From: Leucobacter chinensis
GTDB lineage: Bacteria > Actinomycetota > Actinomycetes > Actinomycetales > Microbacteriaceae
Direction of reading: 5' to 3'
NCBI RefSeq assembly: GCF_019049105.1
Contig: NZ_JAHQZR010000003.1
Coordinates: 186,001-250,000, forward strand
DNA: 64,000 bases
Shown: one piece after another, positions 25,795-32,793 of the stretch
Layout of the letters: each line of letters opens with the position of its first letter
Position numbering within the stretch: position 1 is the stretch's first letter
Position numbers and translations under genes: made by a program
The notes under the pieces: model-generated
What the model was told of the DNA's origin: nothing
Databases searched by the model: none
The model's input: the letters and a program-made list of their open reading frames with translations, nothing else

Positions 25795-26580
25795 TTAGTG
25801 TTTGCGTGCTTCTGTGATGAACGCCTGCGCGAGCAGGTTCATGTGGTGGGTATTCGCTTGGTGCTCTTCGGGGTGCCACTGCACGCCCAAGACCCAGCGG
25901 TCGTCATTCGCTTCGACCGCTTCGACGATGCCATCAGCTGCAACGGCCGAGGCGCGAAGCCCGGGCGCAACCGTATCGACTGCCTGGTGATGGGCCGAAC
26001 GAACGCTGACGTTTGCCTCGCCATAGATGCTGCCAAGACGTGTGTCCGGAGCAATCTCGATGTCGTGATTGGTCCAGCTATCGGTTGCGTCGATACGGTG
26101 CATCGTGTCAGCGCCAAGATCGGTAATGAGCGAACCACCAAAAGCGACGTTGATTGCCTGAGAGCCACGGCAAATACCGAGCACCGGCAGGCCCCGCTCG
26201 ACGGCGGCCGTAATGAGTGCCAACTCGAACTCGTCGGCCTTGGGCTGCGTCGCTTCGACCTTTGCAATCGCTGCCTCGTCACTGGTGTAGTGACTCGGGT
26301 CGACATCTGAGCCACCCAGCACCACGACGCCATCGATATTCGTGAGTGATCGTTCTACGTCGCTGCTCGGGTCGTTGGCATTCACGAACATTACCTGAGC
26401 GTCGTCGGCGGCCGTCACGATCGCACGCGCAGCGTTCGAGGCAAGCGCGTGCAATTCGTCAGCGTAATCGGCCGAGACATTCGGCGCGTCCATGACGTAC
26501 GAGGCAAGAATTCGAACGGGTCGGCTCGCGGTGCCCGCCCCCGTTACTGTTTCGGTCTGGTTCTGCAATACGCACTCCAT
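25795..26580 (-). CDS. Gamma-glutamyl-gamma-aminobutyrate hydrolase family protein
   Basis: Class-I glutamine-amidotransferase-like hydrolase (PuuD family, peptidase C26) of 261 residues. The nucleophile is Cys137 in GICRGSQAINVAFGGSL, and the catalytic His-x-Glu is in VQWHPEEH. Known relatives split gamma-glutamyl-GABA or similar amides in polyamine and amine breakdown. It is the first gene of the amino acid transporter operon, with a 42-nt gap to the binding protein, and is divergent from a LacI gene. The unit therefore probably imports and hydrolyses a gamma-glutamyl compound. Confidence 0.9.
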   Translation of the reverse strand: MECVLQNQTETVTGAGTASRPVRILASYVMDAPNVSADYADELHALASNAARAIVTAADDAQVMFVNANDPSSDVERSLTNIDGVVVLGGSDVDPSHYTSDEAAIAKVEATQPKADEFELALITAAVERGLPVLGICRGSQAINVAFGGSLITDLGADTMHRIDATDSWTNHDIEIAPDTRLGSIYGEANVSVRSAHHQAVDTVAPGLRASAVAADGIVEAVEANDDRWVLGVQWHPEEHQANTHHMNLLAQAFITEARKH

Positions 26581-26590
26581 TCATTCACCA

Positions 26591-26627
26591 TTGAATCGGT
26601 TTACCTTTATTGATTAAACCGGTTTAA
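26591..26627. promoter_or_regulatory. LacI-type operator
   Basis: TTAAACCGGTTTAA (26614-26627) is a perfect 14-bp palindrome with the central CG typical of LacI-family operators. A weaker copy, TTGAATCGGTTTAC (26591-26604), lies 23 bp away, centre to centre. Both are between the hydrolase-transporter operon and the divergent LacI gene. Confidence 0.75.
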
Positions 26628-26722
26628 CTTGTGCTGATAGTATGAAGCTCAATCTCGCCAATGTCAAACCTTGTTTTCCTTGCAAGCGCCGAGAGTGGCA
26701 CAAATCAGCGCACGGAGGTGCT

Positions 26723-27712
26723 GTGTCTCAACGCACGAAGGTTACGATTAGCCAGGTAGCCGAAGCCGCGGGAGTCTCGCCTGCAACCGTGTCGCTCGTG
26801 TTCAACAACAAGGGTAAAGTTGCGCCCGCAACCCGCGAGCGTGTGCTCGAGATCGGCAAGAACCTTGGCTATCGCCCGGGGTGGATCAGCAGGGTGTTTC
26901 GCTCGGGTCGCACTCACGTGATCGGCGTCGTGGTTGGGCACAGCGGCACACCCCTCTGGGGCGAAACCTATTTTCCCTACTACCGCGGCATCATCGCGGG
27001 TGCAGCGATGGAGGCCCTCAACTTCGGCTACACCATCACCGTCGTTCCCGTCACCGACACGGGGCAGCTCGGCGGCCCCATACGGCCCGACGGCATCATT
27101 CTCGTTGATCCAGGCCCCGAAGACAGCCTCATTGAAACCGCCCTTCACGATGGCATCACCGTCGTGACGGCCGGCGGCCACATCACCTCGTACGAATCAC
27201 CGCGTCTGCGTGGAGTCGAGCACGAGCTCAAAACCGGAGTGGGGGTCGCCCTCGACACCCTGCGAGAGCACGGCGCCACCCGCCCCGCATTCTATCGCGG
27301 CTCGGCACTCGACGCCTACACCGTCGAGTCGCAGCGCACCTACGAGCAGTGGTGCCAAAAGAACGGCATCGAACCCCTCCTATACGTGCTCCCAGCTGGC
27401 CACGACCCAGTTGAGGGGGCCCGCGAGCTCCTCGACGGCGAACACGGATACCTTGACGGTATCTACTGCATCAACGAGTCGTACTCGAGCGCGGTCACCG
27501 CCGTGGCCGAGAAGCGAGGCCTTCGCATTCCAGACGATCTGCACGTCGGCGTCGCGGGCGAGCCGCACTCGGGCGGCGTCGATCCGCGTCTGGTGTATTT
27601 CGACCTCAATCCGGTCGATCTCGGGGCAGCCTGCGCACAGGTGCTCGTGCACATGCTCGAAGCAGAAGCGGCGCAAGAAATCGCAGCGAAGCAGGCCAGG
27701 GCAAACAAATAA
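26723..27712 (+). CDS. LacI family transcriptional regulator
   Basis: Regulator of 329 residues: N-terminal LacI helix-turn-helix (VTISQVAEAAGVSPATVSLVFNNKGKVAPATRERVL) followed by a periplasmic-binding-protein-like effector domain (HVIGVVVGHSG, ILVDPGPEDS and SYSSAVTAVAEKRGLRIPDD). The start is probably the GTG at 26723 behind GGAGG (26714-26718), although spacing is only 4 nt; an ATG at 26642 would add 27 residues without a clear RBS. The palindromic operator lies upstream. It likely controls the divergent gamma-glutamyl hydrolase-transporter operon and itself. Confidence 0.88.
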   Translation: MSQRTKVTISQVAEAAGVSPATVSLVFNNKGKVAPATRERVLEIGKNLGYRPGWISRVFRSGRTHVIGVVVGHSGTPLWGETYFPYYRGIIAGAAMEALNFGYTITVVPVTDTGQLGGPIRPDGIILVDPGPEDSLIETALHDGITVVTAGGHITSYESPRLRGVEHELKTGVGVALDTLREHGATRPAFYRGSALDAYTVESQRTYEQWCQKNGIEPLLYVLPAGHDPVEGARELLDGEHGYLDGIYCINESYSSAVTAVAEKRGLRIPDDLHVGVAGEPHSGGVDPRLVYFDLNPVDLGAACAQVLVHMLEAEAAQEIAAKQARANK

Positions 27713-27717
27713 CGGGC

Positions 27718-28083
27718 CTAGTGCCCCGCGAGCACGCACCCCGCCATGGCGCCAGCGTCAATCACCGAGCCGTTTTGGCCGGGCGCGACCGGAATGTGCT
27801 CGGTGGTGAATCCCGTGAGAAAGACGCCGGCCTCTTCGCCCTCGCTCGCAAAGGCGGCCTTCTTGCGCGCCTTATCGATTTTGGCGACGGTGACCTTGAT
27901 GGGCCCGCTTGGCAACAGCAGCACGGCGCTCTGGCCGATGCGCATCTCACCGTCGGTCACGGTACCCACGAGGGCCGGGCCGCGCATGGGAATCGCGAAA
28001 ACCGTCGAAACGGTGAAGGTGAAGGGCACAAACCCCTCGGGTGCCGGCTGAGCCTTGCGATCTTTTTTGCTGAAGATTCCCAT
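27718..28083 (-). CDS. Stand-alone EF-Tu domain-II-like small protein
   Basis: Protein of 121 residues from the ATG at 28081-28083. The body resembles the beta-barrel domain II of translation GTPases: FTFTVSTVFAIPMRGPALVGTVTDGEMRIGQSAVLLLPSG. No GTPase domain is present. The N-terminus is basic and polar (MGIFSKKDRKAQ). Function is unknown; such proteins occur singly in Actinobacteria. It is convergent with the LacI gene, with 5 nt between stops, and divergent from the small membrane-protein gene at 28171. Confidence 0.7.
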   Translation of the reverse strand: MGIFSKKDRKAQPAPEGFVPFTFTVSTVFAIPMRGPALVGTVTDGEMRIGQSAVLLLPSGPIKVTVAKIDKARKKAAFASEGEEAGVFLTGFTTEHIPVAPGQNGSVIDAGAMAGCVLAGH

Positions 28084-28170
28084 GCAAAAAGCGTAGTGCA
28101 CGGGGCTGATGTGCCGCTGCGATCTCGCCGTTCGCACGAAACACCAGGGTTTTGCTGAGAACATAGAGGC

Positions 28171-28584
28171 ATGAAGAACCTCGGCCGAATTCTTGTCAGC
28201 GCCCTCGCCCTATGGCTCACCACGCTCATCGTCGGCGGCTCGGGTGATCAGGGCGTGTGGATTCGCTCGCTCGGCGACGAGACGATGGCGTCGGTCACGA
28301 CGTTCGTGGTCGTCGCGATTCTCTTCGCCGCGGTCAACATCACGGTGGGCAAGGTGTTTCGCTTCGTAGCCATTCCGCTGCGCATCATCACCCTCGGTCT
28401 CTTCAACCTCATCATCAACGGTGCCCTGCTGCTCATCGTGGGCTGGGTCTCGGGCATCATCGGCTTCGGGCTCGAGGTCGACGGCTTCTGGTGGGCAGTG
28501 CTCGGGGCGCTCGTGCTCTCGCTCATCACCTCGGTCTTGAACGCCGTGTTTGGCCTCAGCAAGAAGGAGTCGCGCAGGCGCTAG
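28171..28584 (+). CDS. Phage-holin-like (DUF360-type) small membrane protein
   Basis: Protein of 137 residues with four hydrophobic helices. The sequence FRFVAIPLRIITLGLFNLIINGALLLIVGW matches the pattern of the phage_holin_4_2 / YvlD group, named for sequence type and not for a proven holin role. The C-terminus is basic (SKKESRRR). It overlaps the convergent oxidoreductase gene by 4 nt. No phage genes are nearby, so it is most likely a housekeeping envelope protein. Confidence 0.75.
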   Translation: MKNLGRILVSALALWLTTLIVGGSGDQGVWIRSLGDETMASVTTFVVVAILFAAVNITVGKVFRFVAIPLRIITLGLFNLIINGALLLIVGWVSGIIGFGLEVDGFWWAVLGALVLSLITSVLNAVFGLSKKESRRR

Positions 28585-29561
28585 GCCCTGCGCAGCACCT
28601 GCCGCGCCTCCCCCTGCGTCACGAGCTCGGCCATCGAAACCGCCCCAAACGGTGCTCTCTCGGCCGCCCGTACGGCGGCGAGCGCCGTGAGCCGCCCCGT
28701 CGCCTCAGACTGGCCCGAACCCTCAGCCTCAAGCCGCTCCCCCGTGCGCCGGTTGCGCGCGACCACATGCCACGCGTCTGACCCCACGTGCGGGGCCATG
28801 CCGAGCACACCGCTCAGCCCCTTCGCTCGCCCAATCACGCGTAGCGCCGCGGTCATCGCCCGTGAGCTCAGCGTGAGATAGCTGCGGATCGCGGCAGAGC
28901 CGCCCCCTTGCTCTTCTCGCCCGCTCGCGGCAACGATGTGGTCGGGAAAGTCGGCGCGAAGGTAGCGCCGCGTGCGCCCGTCAGGCCCCTTCACCCGGAG
29001 GCTCTCGGCGAGGTTTCGCACCCGGCCTCCTTCTGGTGGCTGAAACACGTCGGTGCCGACGAGCCCCGCGGTCCACGCGACGGCGGCTGGACCGTGCTGC
29101 TCGCCAGCACCGAGCATGACGAGCACATCAAGCTCATCGCCGGGCCGCTGCTCGAGCGCGCTCACGAGCACCGTGCTGAGGCCCGGCACGAGGCCCGCCC
29201 CGAGCACCACCGGGCCCCGTGCCGCTGCTTTGAGCCCCGCGAGGTACGAACCGGTGGCCGAAATGTCGACAAGCGGCGTTGCCCCGGTCGCCCCCGCAAG
29301 GTCGGTTCGCTCAATGCCAGAGGCGTTGATCACGACATCGTGCGTCTCGGCGAGCGCCGCGAGGGGGCCCAGATCTCCCGAGAGGTCAACACGTTCTGAC
29401 CTCCTCGCCTGGCCTGCCGTAGCTTCTGCCGCTGCCGTGGTCTGGGCCGAGGCCGGGGCCTCACGGCGGCTCGCGGTCGTGACGCGATGGCCCTCGCGCT
29501 CAAGCTCGCGTCGAATAATGGTGCCAACGGCGCCGCTAGCGCCGAGCAGGAGTGCGTGCAT
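28581..29561 (-). CDS. NAD(P)-binding saccharopine dehydrogenase-like protein
   Basis: Rossmann-fold protein of 326 residues starting at the ATG at 29559-29561. The dinucleotide motif GASGAVG begins at residue 8, followed by HDVVINASGIERTDL and GAGLVPGLSTVLVSALEQ, typical of saccharopine-dehydrogenase-like oxidoreductases. The substrate is unknown. It is divergent from an XRE-cupin regulator and shares a 119-bp control region containing a palindrome, so it is probably that regulator's target. Confidence 0.75.
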   Translation of the reverse strand: MHALLLGASGAVGTIIRRELEREGHRVTTASRREAPASAQTTAAAEATAGQARRSERVDLSGDLGPLAALAETHDVVINASGIERTDLAGATGATPLVDISATGSYLAGLKAAARGPVVLGAGLVPGLSTVLVSALEQRPGDELDVLVMLGAGEQHGPAAVAWTAGLVGTDVFQPPEGGRVRNLAESLRVKGPDGRTRRYLRADFPDHIVAASGREEQGGGSAAIRSYLTLSSRAMTAALRVIGRAKGLSGVLGMAPHVGSDAWHVVARNRRTGERLEAEGSGQSEATGRLTALAAVRAAERAPFGAVSMAELVTQGEARQVLRRA

Positions 29562-29651
29562 CGGGGTCTCTCTCGTGAGTGGTGTACCGCGGGGTGCGCT
29601 GGTGCGATCCGCAGCACTCATCGTCGCCTGGCCGAGGCTCACGCGCCATCT

Positions 29652-29672
29652 TTTTTGCGGAATCTGCAAAAA
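29652..29672. promoter_or_regulatory. Palindromic operator next to the XRE-cupin start
   Basis: TTTTTGC and GCAAAAA arms (7 bp each) flank a 7-nt spacer (29652-29672). The right arm ends 8 nt before the ATG of the XRE-cupin gene, so bound protein would cover the promoter or initiation region. It fits autoregulation and control of the divergent oxidoreductase. Confidence 0.6.
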
Positions 29673-29679
29673 TGGCCTC

Positions 29680-30255
29680 ATGAGCCCCTCGACCGACCAG
29701 ATCATCGCCGCGATCGGCCCCCGCCTGCGCGCCATGCGCACCACCCGCGGGCTCACGCTCGAGGCGGTCGCCCACGACTCAGGCCTCTCGGTGAGCGCAC
29801 TGTCGCGCCTCGAAACCGGCAAGCGCGCCCCGAGCCTCGACGCGCTCCTGCCCCTCGCCAAGGCCTACCGGGTGAGCCTCGACCAGATCGTCGGCGCCCC
29901 AGCGACCGGCGACCCGCGCGTGCACCTGCAACCGCAGACCATGCAGTCGGGAGGCGTCGTCGTGCCGCTCACGAGCAACCCGGGCCGCGTGCACGTATTC
30001 AAACACGTCATCGAACCGCGCGAACCGAAACTCACGACGCACCAGGGCCGCGCCTGGATGTACGTGCTCGCCGGCCAACTCAGACTGCTGCTCGGTGACG
30101 AGGAGCACCTCATCGGCCCAGGCGAAACGGCGCAGTTCGACTCGGCCACCCCGCACTGGTTCGGCCCGGCCGACGACCACGCGGTCGAAATACTGCACCT
30201 CTTCGGGCCACACGGCGACCGGCCGCTCGCGCGGTTGAGCGATGCGGGCGCCTAG
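29680..30255 (+). CDS. XRE-type HTH and cupin domain regulator
   Basis: Regulator of 191 residues. An N-terminal XRE helix-turn-helix (RLRAMRTTRGLTLEAVAHDSGLSVSALSRLETGKRAPSLDAL, residues about 15-56) is followed by a C-terminal cupin (HQGRAWMYVLAGQLRLLLGDEEHLIGPGETAQFDSATPHWF, about 115-160); both are quoted only as landmarks. The start is the ATG at 29680; no Shine-Dalgarno is visible, and an A-rich stretch (AAAAAT) ends 6 nt before it, so the mRNA may be leaderless. It probably regulates the divergent saccharopine-dehydrogenase-like gene. Confidence 0.85.
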   Translation: MSPSTDQIIAAIGPRLRAMRTTRGLTLEAVAHDSGLSVSALSRLETGKRAPSLDALLPLAKAYRVSLDQIVGAPATGDPRVHLQPQTMQSGGVVVPLTSNPGRVHVFKHVIEPREPKLTTHQGRAWMYVLAGQLRLLLGDEEHLIGPGETAQFDSATPHWFGPADDHAVEILHLFGPHGDRPLARLSDAGA

Positions 30256-30276
30256 CTCGCGCGCCGGGTACAAAAA

Positions 30277-30310
30277 CGGCGGCCCAGAACCGAAGTTCTG
30301 AGCCGCCGCG
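30277..30310. terminator. Hairpin terminator between convergent genes
   Basis: GGCGGCCCAGAAC pairs with GTTCTGAGCCGCC (one C-A mismatch) around CGAA, between the stops of the XRE-cupin and Dps genes. AAAAA precedes the stem, giving a U-run for the minus-strand transcript. Confidence 0.7.
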
Positions 30311-30326
30311 CAAGCGGGTTGATGCG

Positions 30327-30824
30327 TTAGTCGTCGAGGTCGTCGAGGTGCGCGCTCAAGAACCAGCGGTCCTTGTCGAGCTCCTGCGCAACCGCGATGA
30401 CGAGATCCTGGCTCACCGGGTCAATCTCGTCGAGCGCCTTGATCGCCGTCGTCGCGTCCTGTCGGGTCGCGTCGATCTGAGCGATGATCGCGCGGATCGT
30501 TGCTTTCGCACCCTGGAAGCCAGCAGTCAGCTCGGGGGTGCGGGTCTTCTCCGCTACCTGGCCAAGACGGCCGTCAACCGGGTGCCCGAGGGCGACCACG
30601 CGCTCGGCGAGGGTGTCAGATGCCTCGCGGGCGTGATCGACAACCTCGTCAAGAAACTCGTGGGTGCGCACAAAGTTCATGCCGCGCACGTGCCAGTGGG
30701 CCTGTTTGCCGTTCACCGACAGGGCGATGAGGTCTTGAACAACCGGCTCGAGGTATCGGGTCACCTCGGCTGCAGCGCCTACGTCAGCAATGCTTCCTGG
30801 AAGAACTTCTGTCGGGGTACTCAT
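30327..30824 (-). CDS. dps: Dps/ferritin-like DNA-protection protein
   Basis: Protein of 165 residues with the four-helix Dps fold. Ferroxidase-site residues are visible in KQAHWHVRGMNF and DEVVDHAREASDTLAER, which supply the His and Asp/Glu ligands shared between subunits. The start at 30824 follows GGAGG by 6 nt; the longer frame from 30842 lacks an RBS. Dps stores iron with peroxide consumption and coats DNA in stationary phase. An inverted repeat lies 27-51 nt upstream. It is convergent with the XRE-cupin gene. Confidence 0.88.
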   Translation of the reverse strand: MSTPTEVLPGSIADVGAAAEVTRYLEPVVQDLIALSVNGKQAHWHVRGMNFVRTHEFLDEVVDHAREASDTLAERVVALGHPVDGRLGQVAEKTRTPELTAGFQGAKATIRAIIAQIDATRQDATTAIKALDEIDPVSQDLVIAVAQELDKDRWFLSAHLDDLDD

Positions 30825-30850
30825 CGTAAACCTCCACTTCATTTGGCGAG

Positions 30851-30875
30851 TAGGTGGCTAAAATTTCTCCACCTA
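30851..30875. promoter_or_regulatory. Inverted repeat upstream of dps
   Basis: TAGGTGG and CCACCTA arms are separated by 11 nt (CTAAAATTTCT) in the dps promoter region. The AT-rich spacer could also hold the -10 box. This may be a repressor site for an oxidative-stress or metal regulator; the protein is not identified. Confidence 0.45.
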
Positions 30876-31046
30876 GTCGGTACGTTACTCTCGCTGCCTG
30901 AGTCGCCGCAATGAACGTTCAGGTAGCTCACTGCTTGCTCTCAGGCCCCTTCATCGCCCTGTGCACAACCGGCCACCTGAGCCGCCAAACTCTGCGACAA
31001 TAGAGGGGTCTTGTCCCGTTCGACCCCACGTGGAGTGTTCACCAAT

Positions 31047-32435
31047 ATGTCTGAGACCACGAGTCTTCCCCCGCAGCCCATCAGCCCCCTCGACGGGCGG
31101 TACCGCGCGGCCGTCGCTGGCCTCGGCGACTACCTCTCTGAGGCAGGCCTCAACCGCGCCCGCGTGCACGTCGAGGTCGAGTGGCTCGCGTACCTCACCG
31201 AGCACTCGCTGCTGGGCGGCTCGCCCATGGGCGCCGAGCAGCTCGCGTCGCTGCGCGAGTGGGCAGCGCAGTTCGGCCAGGCCGAGATTGACGAGCTCGC
31301 CGAAACCGAACGCGTCACGCAGCACGACGTGAAGGCCGTCGAGTACCTCGTGCGCGCCCGCCTCGAGCAGCAGGGCCTCGGCCAGTTCGCCGAGCTCACC
31401 CACGTGTGCTGCACGAGCGAAGACATCAATAACCTCTCGTACGCCCTCACCGTGAAGCACTCGATTGAACAGGTGTGGATCCCCCGCTTCGAGACCGTCA
31501 TCGACGAACTCGCGCGCCAAGCCCGCGAGTACCAAGAGCTCCCCATGATGAGCCGCACGCACGGCCAGCCCGCGACCCCCACGACGCTCGGCAAGGAGCT
31601 CGCAGTGTTCGTGCACCGCCTGCGCCGCCAGCTCGACCAGATTCGCGAGATTCCGTACTACGGCAAGTTCTCGGGTGCGACGGGTACGTTCGCGGCGCAC
31701 CTCGCGGCCGATCCGCACGCCGACTGGCCCGCGATCTCACGCGACTTCGTCGAGGGCCTCGGCCTCACGTTCAACCCGCTCACCACCCAGATCGAATCGC
31801 ACGACTGGCAGGCCGAGCTGTTCACGCGCATTGCGCACGCGAACCGCATTCTGCACAACCTCGCGACCGACATCTGGAGCTACATCTCAATCGGCTACTT
31901 CAGGCAGATTCCCGTCGAGGGCGCAACCGGTTCATCGACCATGCCGCACAAGGTCAACCCGATTCGCTTCGAAAACGCCGAGGCAAACCTTGAGCTGTCG
32001 AACGCGATTCTCGACTCACTCGCCGCGACCCTCGTGACGAGCCGCTGGCAGCGCGACCTCACCGACTCGTCGGCGCAGCGCAACATCGGCGTCGGCATCG
32101 GCCACTCGGTGCTCGCGCTCGACAACATTCGCAAGGGCCTCGGCCAGATCGACGCCGCACCCGAGGTGCTCGCGGCCGACCTCGACGCCAACTGGGAGGT
32201 ACTCGGCGAGGCTATTCAGACCGTGATTCGCGCCGAGGTCACCGCCGGCCGCTCAACCATCAGCGACCCCTACGCCGCCCTCAAAGAACTCACCCGCGGC
32301 CGCCGTATCGGCCAGGCCGAACTCATCGAGTTCGTGAGCGGCCTCGACATCGGCGCCGAAGCCAAGGAGCGCCTGCTCGCACTCACCCCCGCGACCTACA
32401 CGGGCGTCGCTGCGGCGCTCGTCGACCGCGTGTAA
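31047..32435 (+). CDS. purB: Adenylosuccinate lyase
   Basis: PurB of 462 residues, which cleaves SAICAR to AICAR and adenylosuccinate to AMP plus fumarate in purine synthesis. Family landmarks are SRTHGQPATPTTLGKE and the flexible catalytic loop GSSTMPHKVNP with the catalytic serine. The start is the ATG at 31047, with GGAG 12-15 nt upstream; an upstream in-frame start at 31011 is less likely. It stands alone on the plus strand and ends at a repetitive gap before the convergent hemL gene. Confidence 0.95.
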   Translation: MSETTSLPPQPISPLDGRYRAAVAGLGDYLSEAGLNRARVHVEVEWLAYLTEHSLLGGSPMGAEQLASLREWAAQFGQAEIDELAETERVTQHDVKAVEYLVRARLEQQGLGQFAELTHVCCTSEDINNLSYALTVKHSIEQVWIPRFETVIDELARQAREYQELPMMSRTHGQPATPTTLGKELAVFVHRLRRQLDQIREIPYYGKFSGATGTFAAHLAADPHADWPAISRDFVEGLGLTFNPLTTQIESHDWQAELFTRIAHANRILHNLATDIWSYISIGYFRQIPVEGATGSSTMPHKVNPIRFENAEANLELSNAILDSLAATLVTSRWQRDLTDSSAQRNIGVGIGHSVLALDNIRKGLGQIDAAPEVLAADLDANWEVLGEAIQTVIRAEVTAGRSTISDPYAALKELTRGRRIGQAELIEFVSGLDIGAEAKERLLALTPATYTGVAAALVDRV

Positions 32436-32481
32436 CGCGGCGCCCCGCGCCCGGGCGCCCTCTCGCTAGCGCGCACTCACC

Positions 32482-32541
32482 CGTGCGCCCTCGCCCGTGC
32501 GCCCTCGCCCGTGCGCCCTCGGCACTCGGCACTCGGCACTC
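32482..32541. repeat. Short tandem repeats downstream of purB
   Basis: The 358-bp gap between purB and hemL starts with a 14-bp unit CGTGCGCCCTCGCC repeated two full times and once in part (32482-32520), followed by three copies of GGCACTC (32521-32541). No coding signal is seen. These are simple tandem repeats and not a CRISPR array. Confidence 0.85.
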
Positions 32542-32666
32542 GCTGCCTCGCCCTCGCCCGCGTCCAGCCCCGGCCCATCGGCCTGGGCTGTGGCGCGGGC
32601 GTTTGCGTTTTCGGGTGCGGTCTCAGACACGGCCGCAGGCAGGTTTTGGCTCGCCCCTATTCTCCG

Positions 32667-32690
32667 GCTCCAGCTCCAGCTCCAGCTCCA
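32667..32690. repeat. GCTCCA hexanucleotide repeat
   Basis: Four consecutive GCTCCA copies run straight into the left arm of the long hairpin at 32696. The region has no plausible gene. Repeat number is probably variable between strains. Confidence 0.85.
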
Positions 32691-32695
32691 GCTCC

Positions 32696-32768
32696 CAACT
32701 ATTGCCTGATTTTCAACGCGAATGAAGCGGTTTTGGGGGAAATGCATCGAAAAATCAGGCAATAGTTG
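32696..32768. repeat. Long intergenic hairpin (18-bp arms) between purB and hemL
   Basis: CAACTATTGCCTGATTTT (32696-32713) is the exact reverse complement of 32751-32768, with a 37-nt loop. It lies between convergent genes and could terminate both transcripts, but it lacks a U-run directly after the stem and has an unusually long loop. It resembles in design, not in sequence, the hairpins at 12634 and 56394. Confidence 0.8.
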
Positions 32769-32793
32769 CCGGTTATAGCAAAATCGGCACGGG

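Noticed and set aside
28171-28584. Prophage remnant because of a holin-like protein
   Set aside because: No other phage gene, attachment site or integrase lies nearby; the family is common in ordinary chromosomes.
32482-32690. CRISPR-like repetition
   Set aside because: Units are contiguous with no spacers and are only 6-14 bp long, so this is simple tandem repetition.
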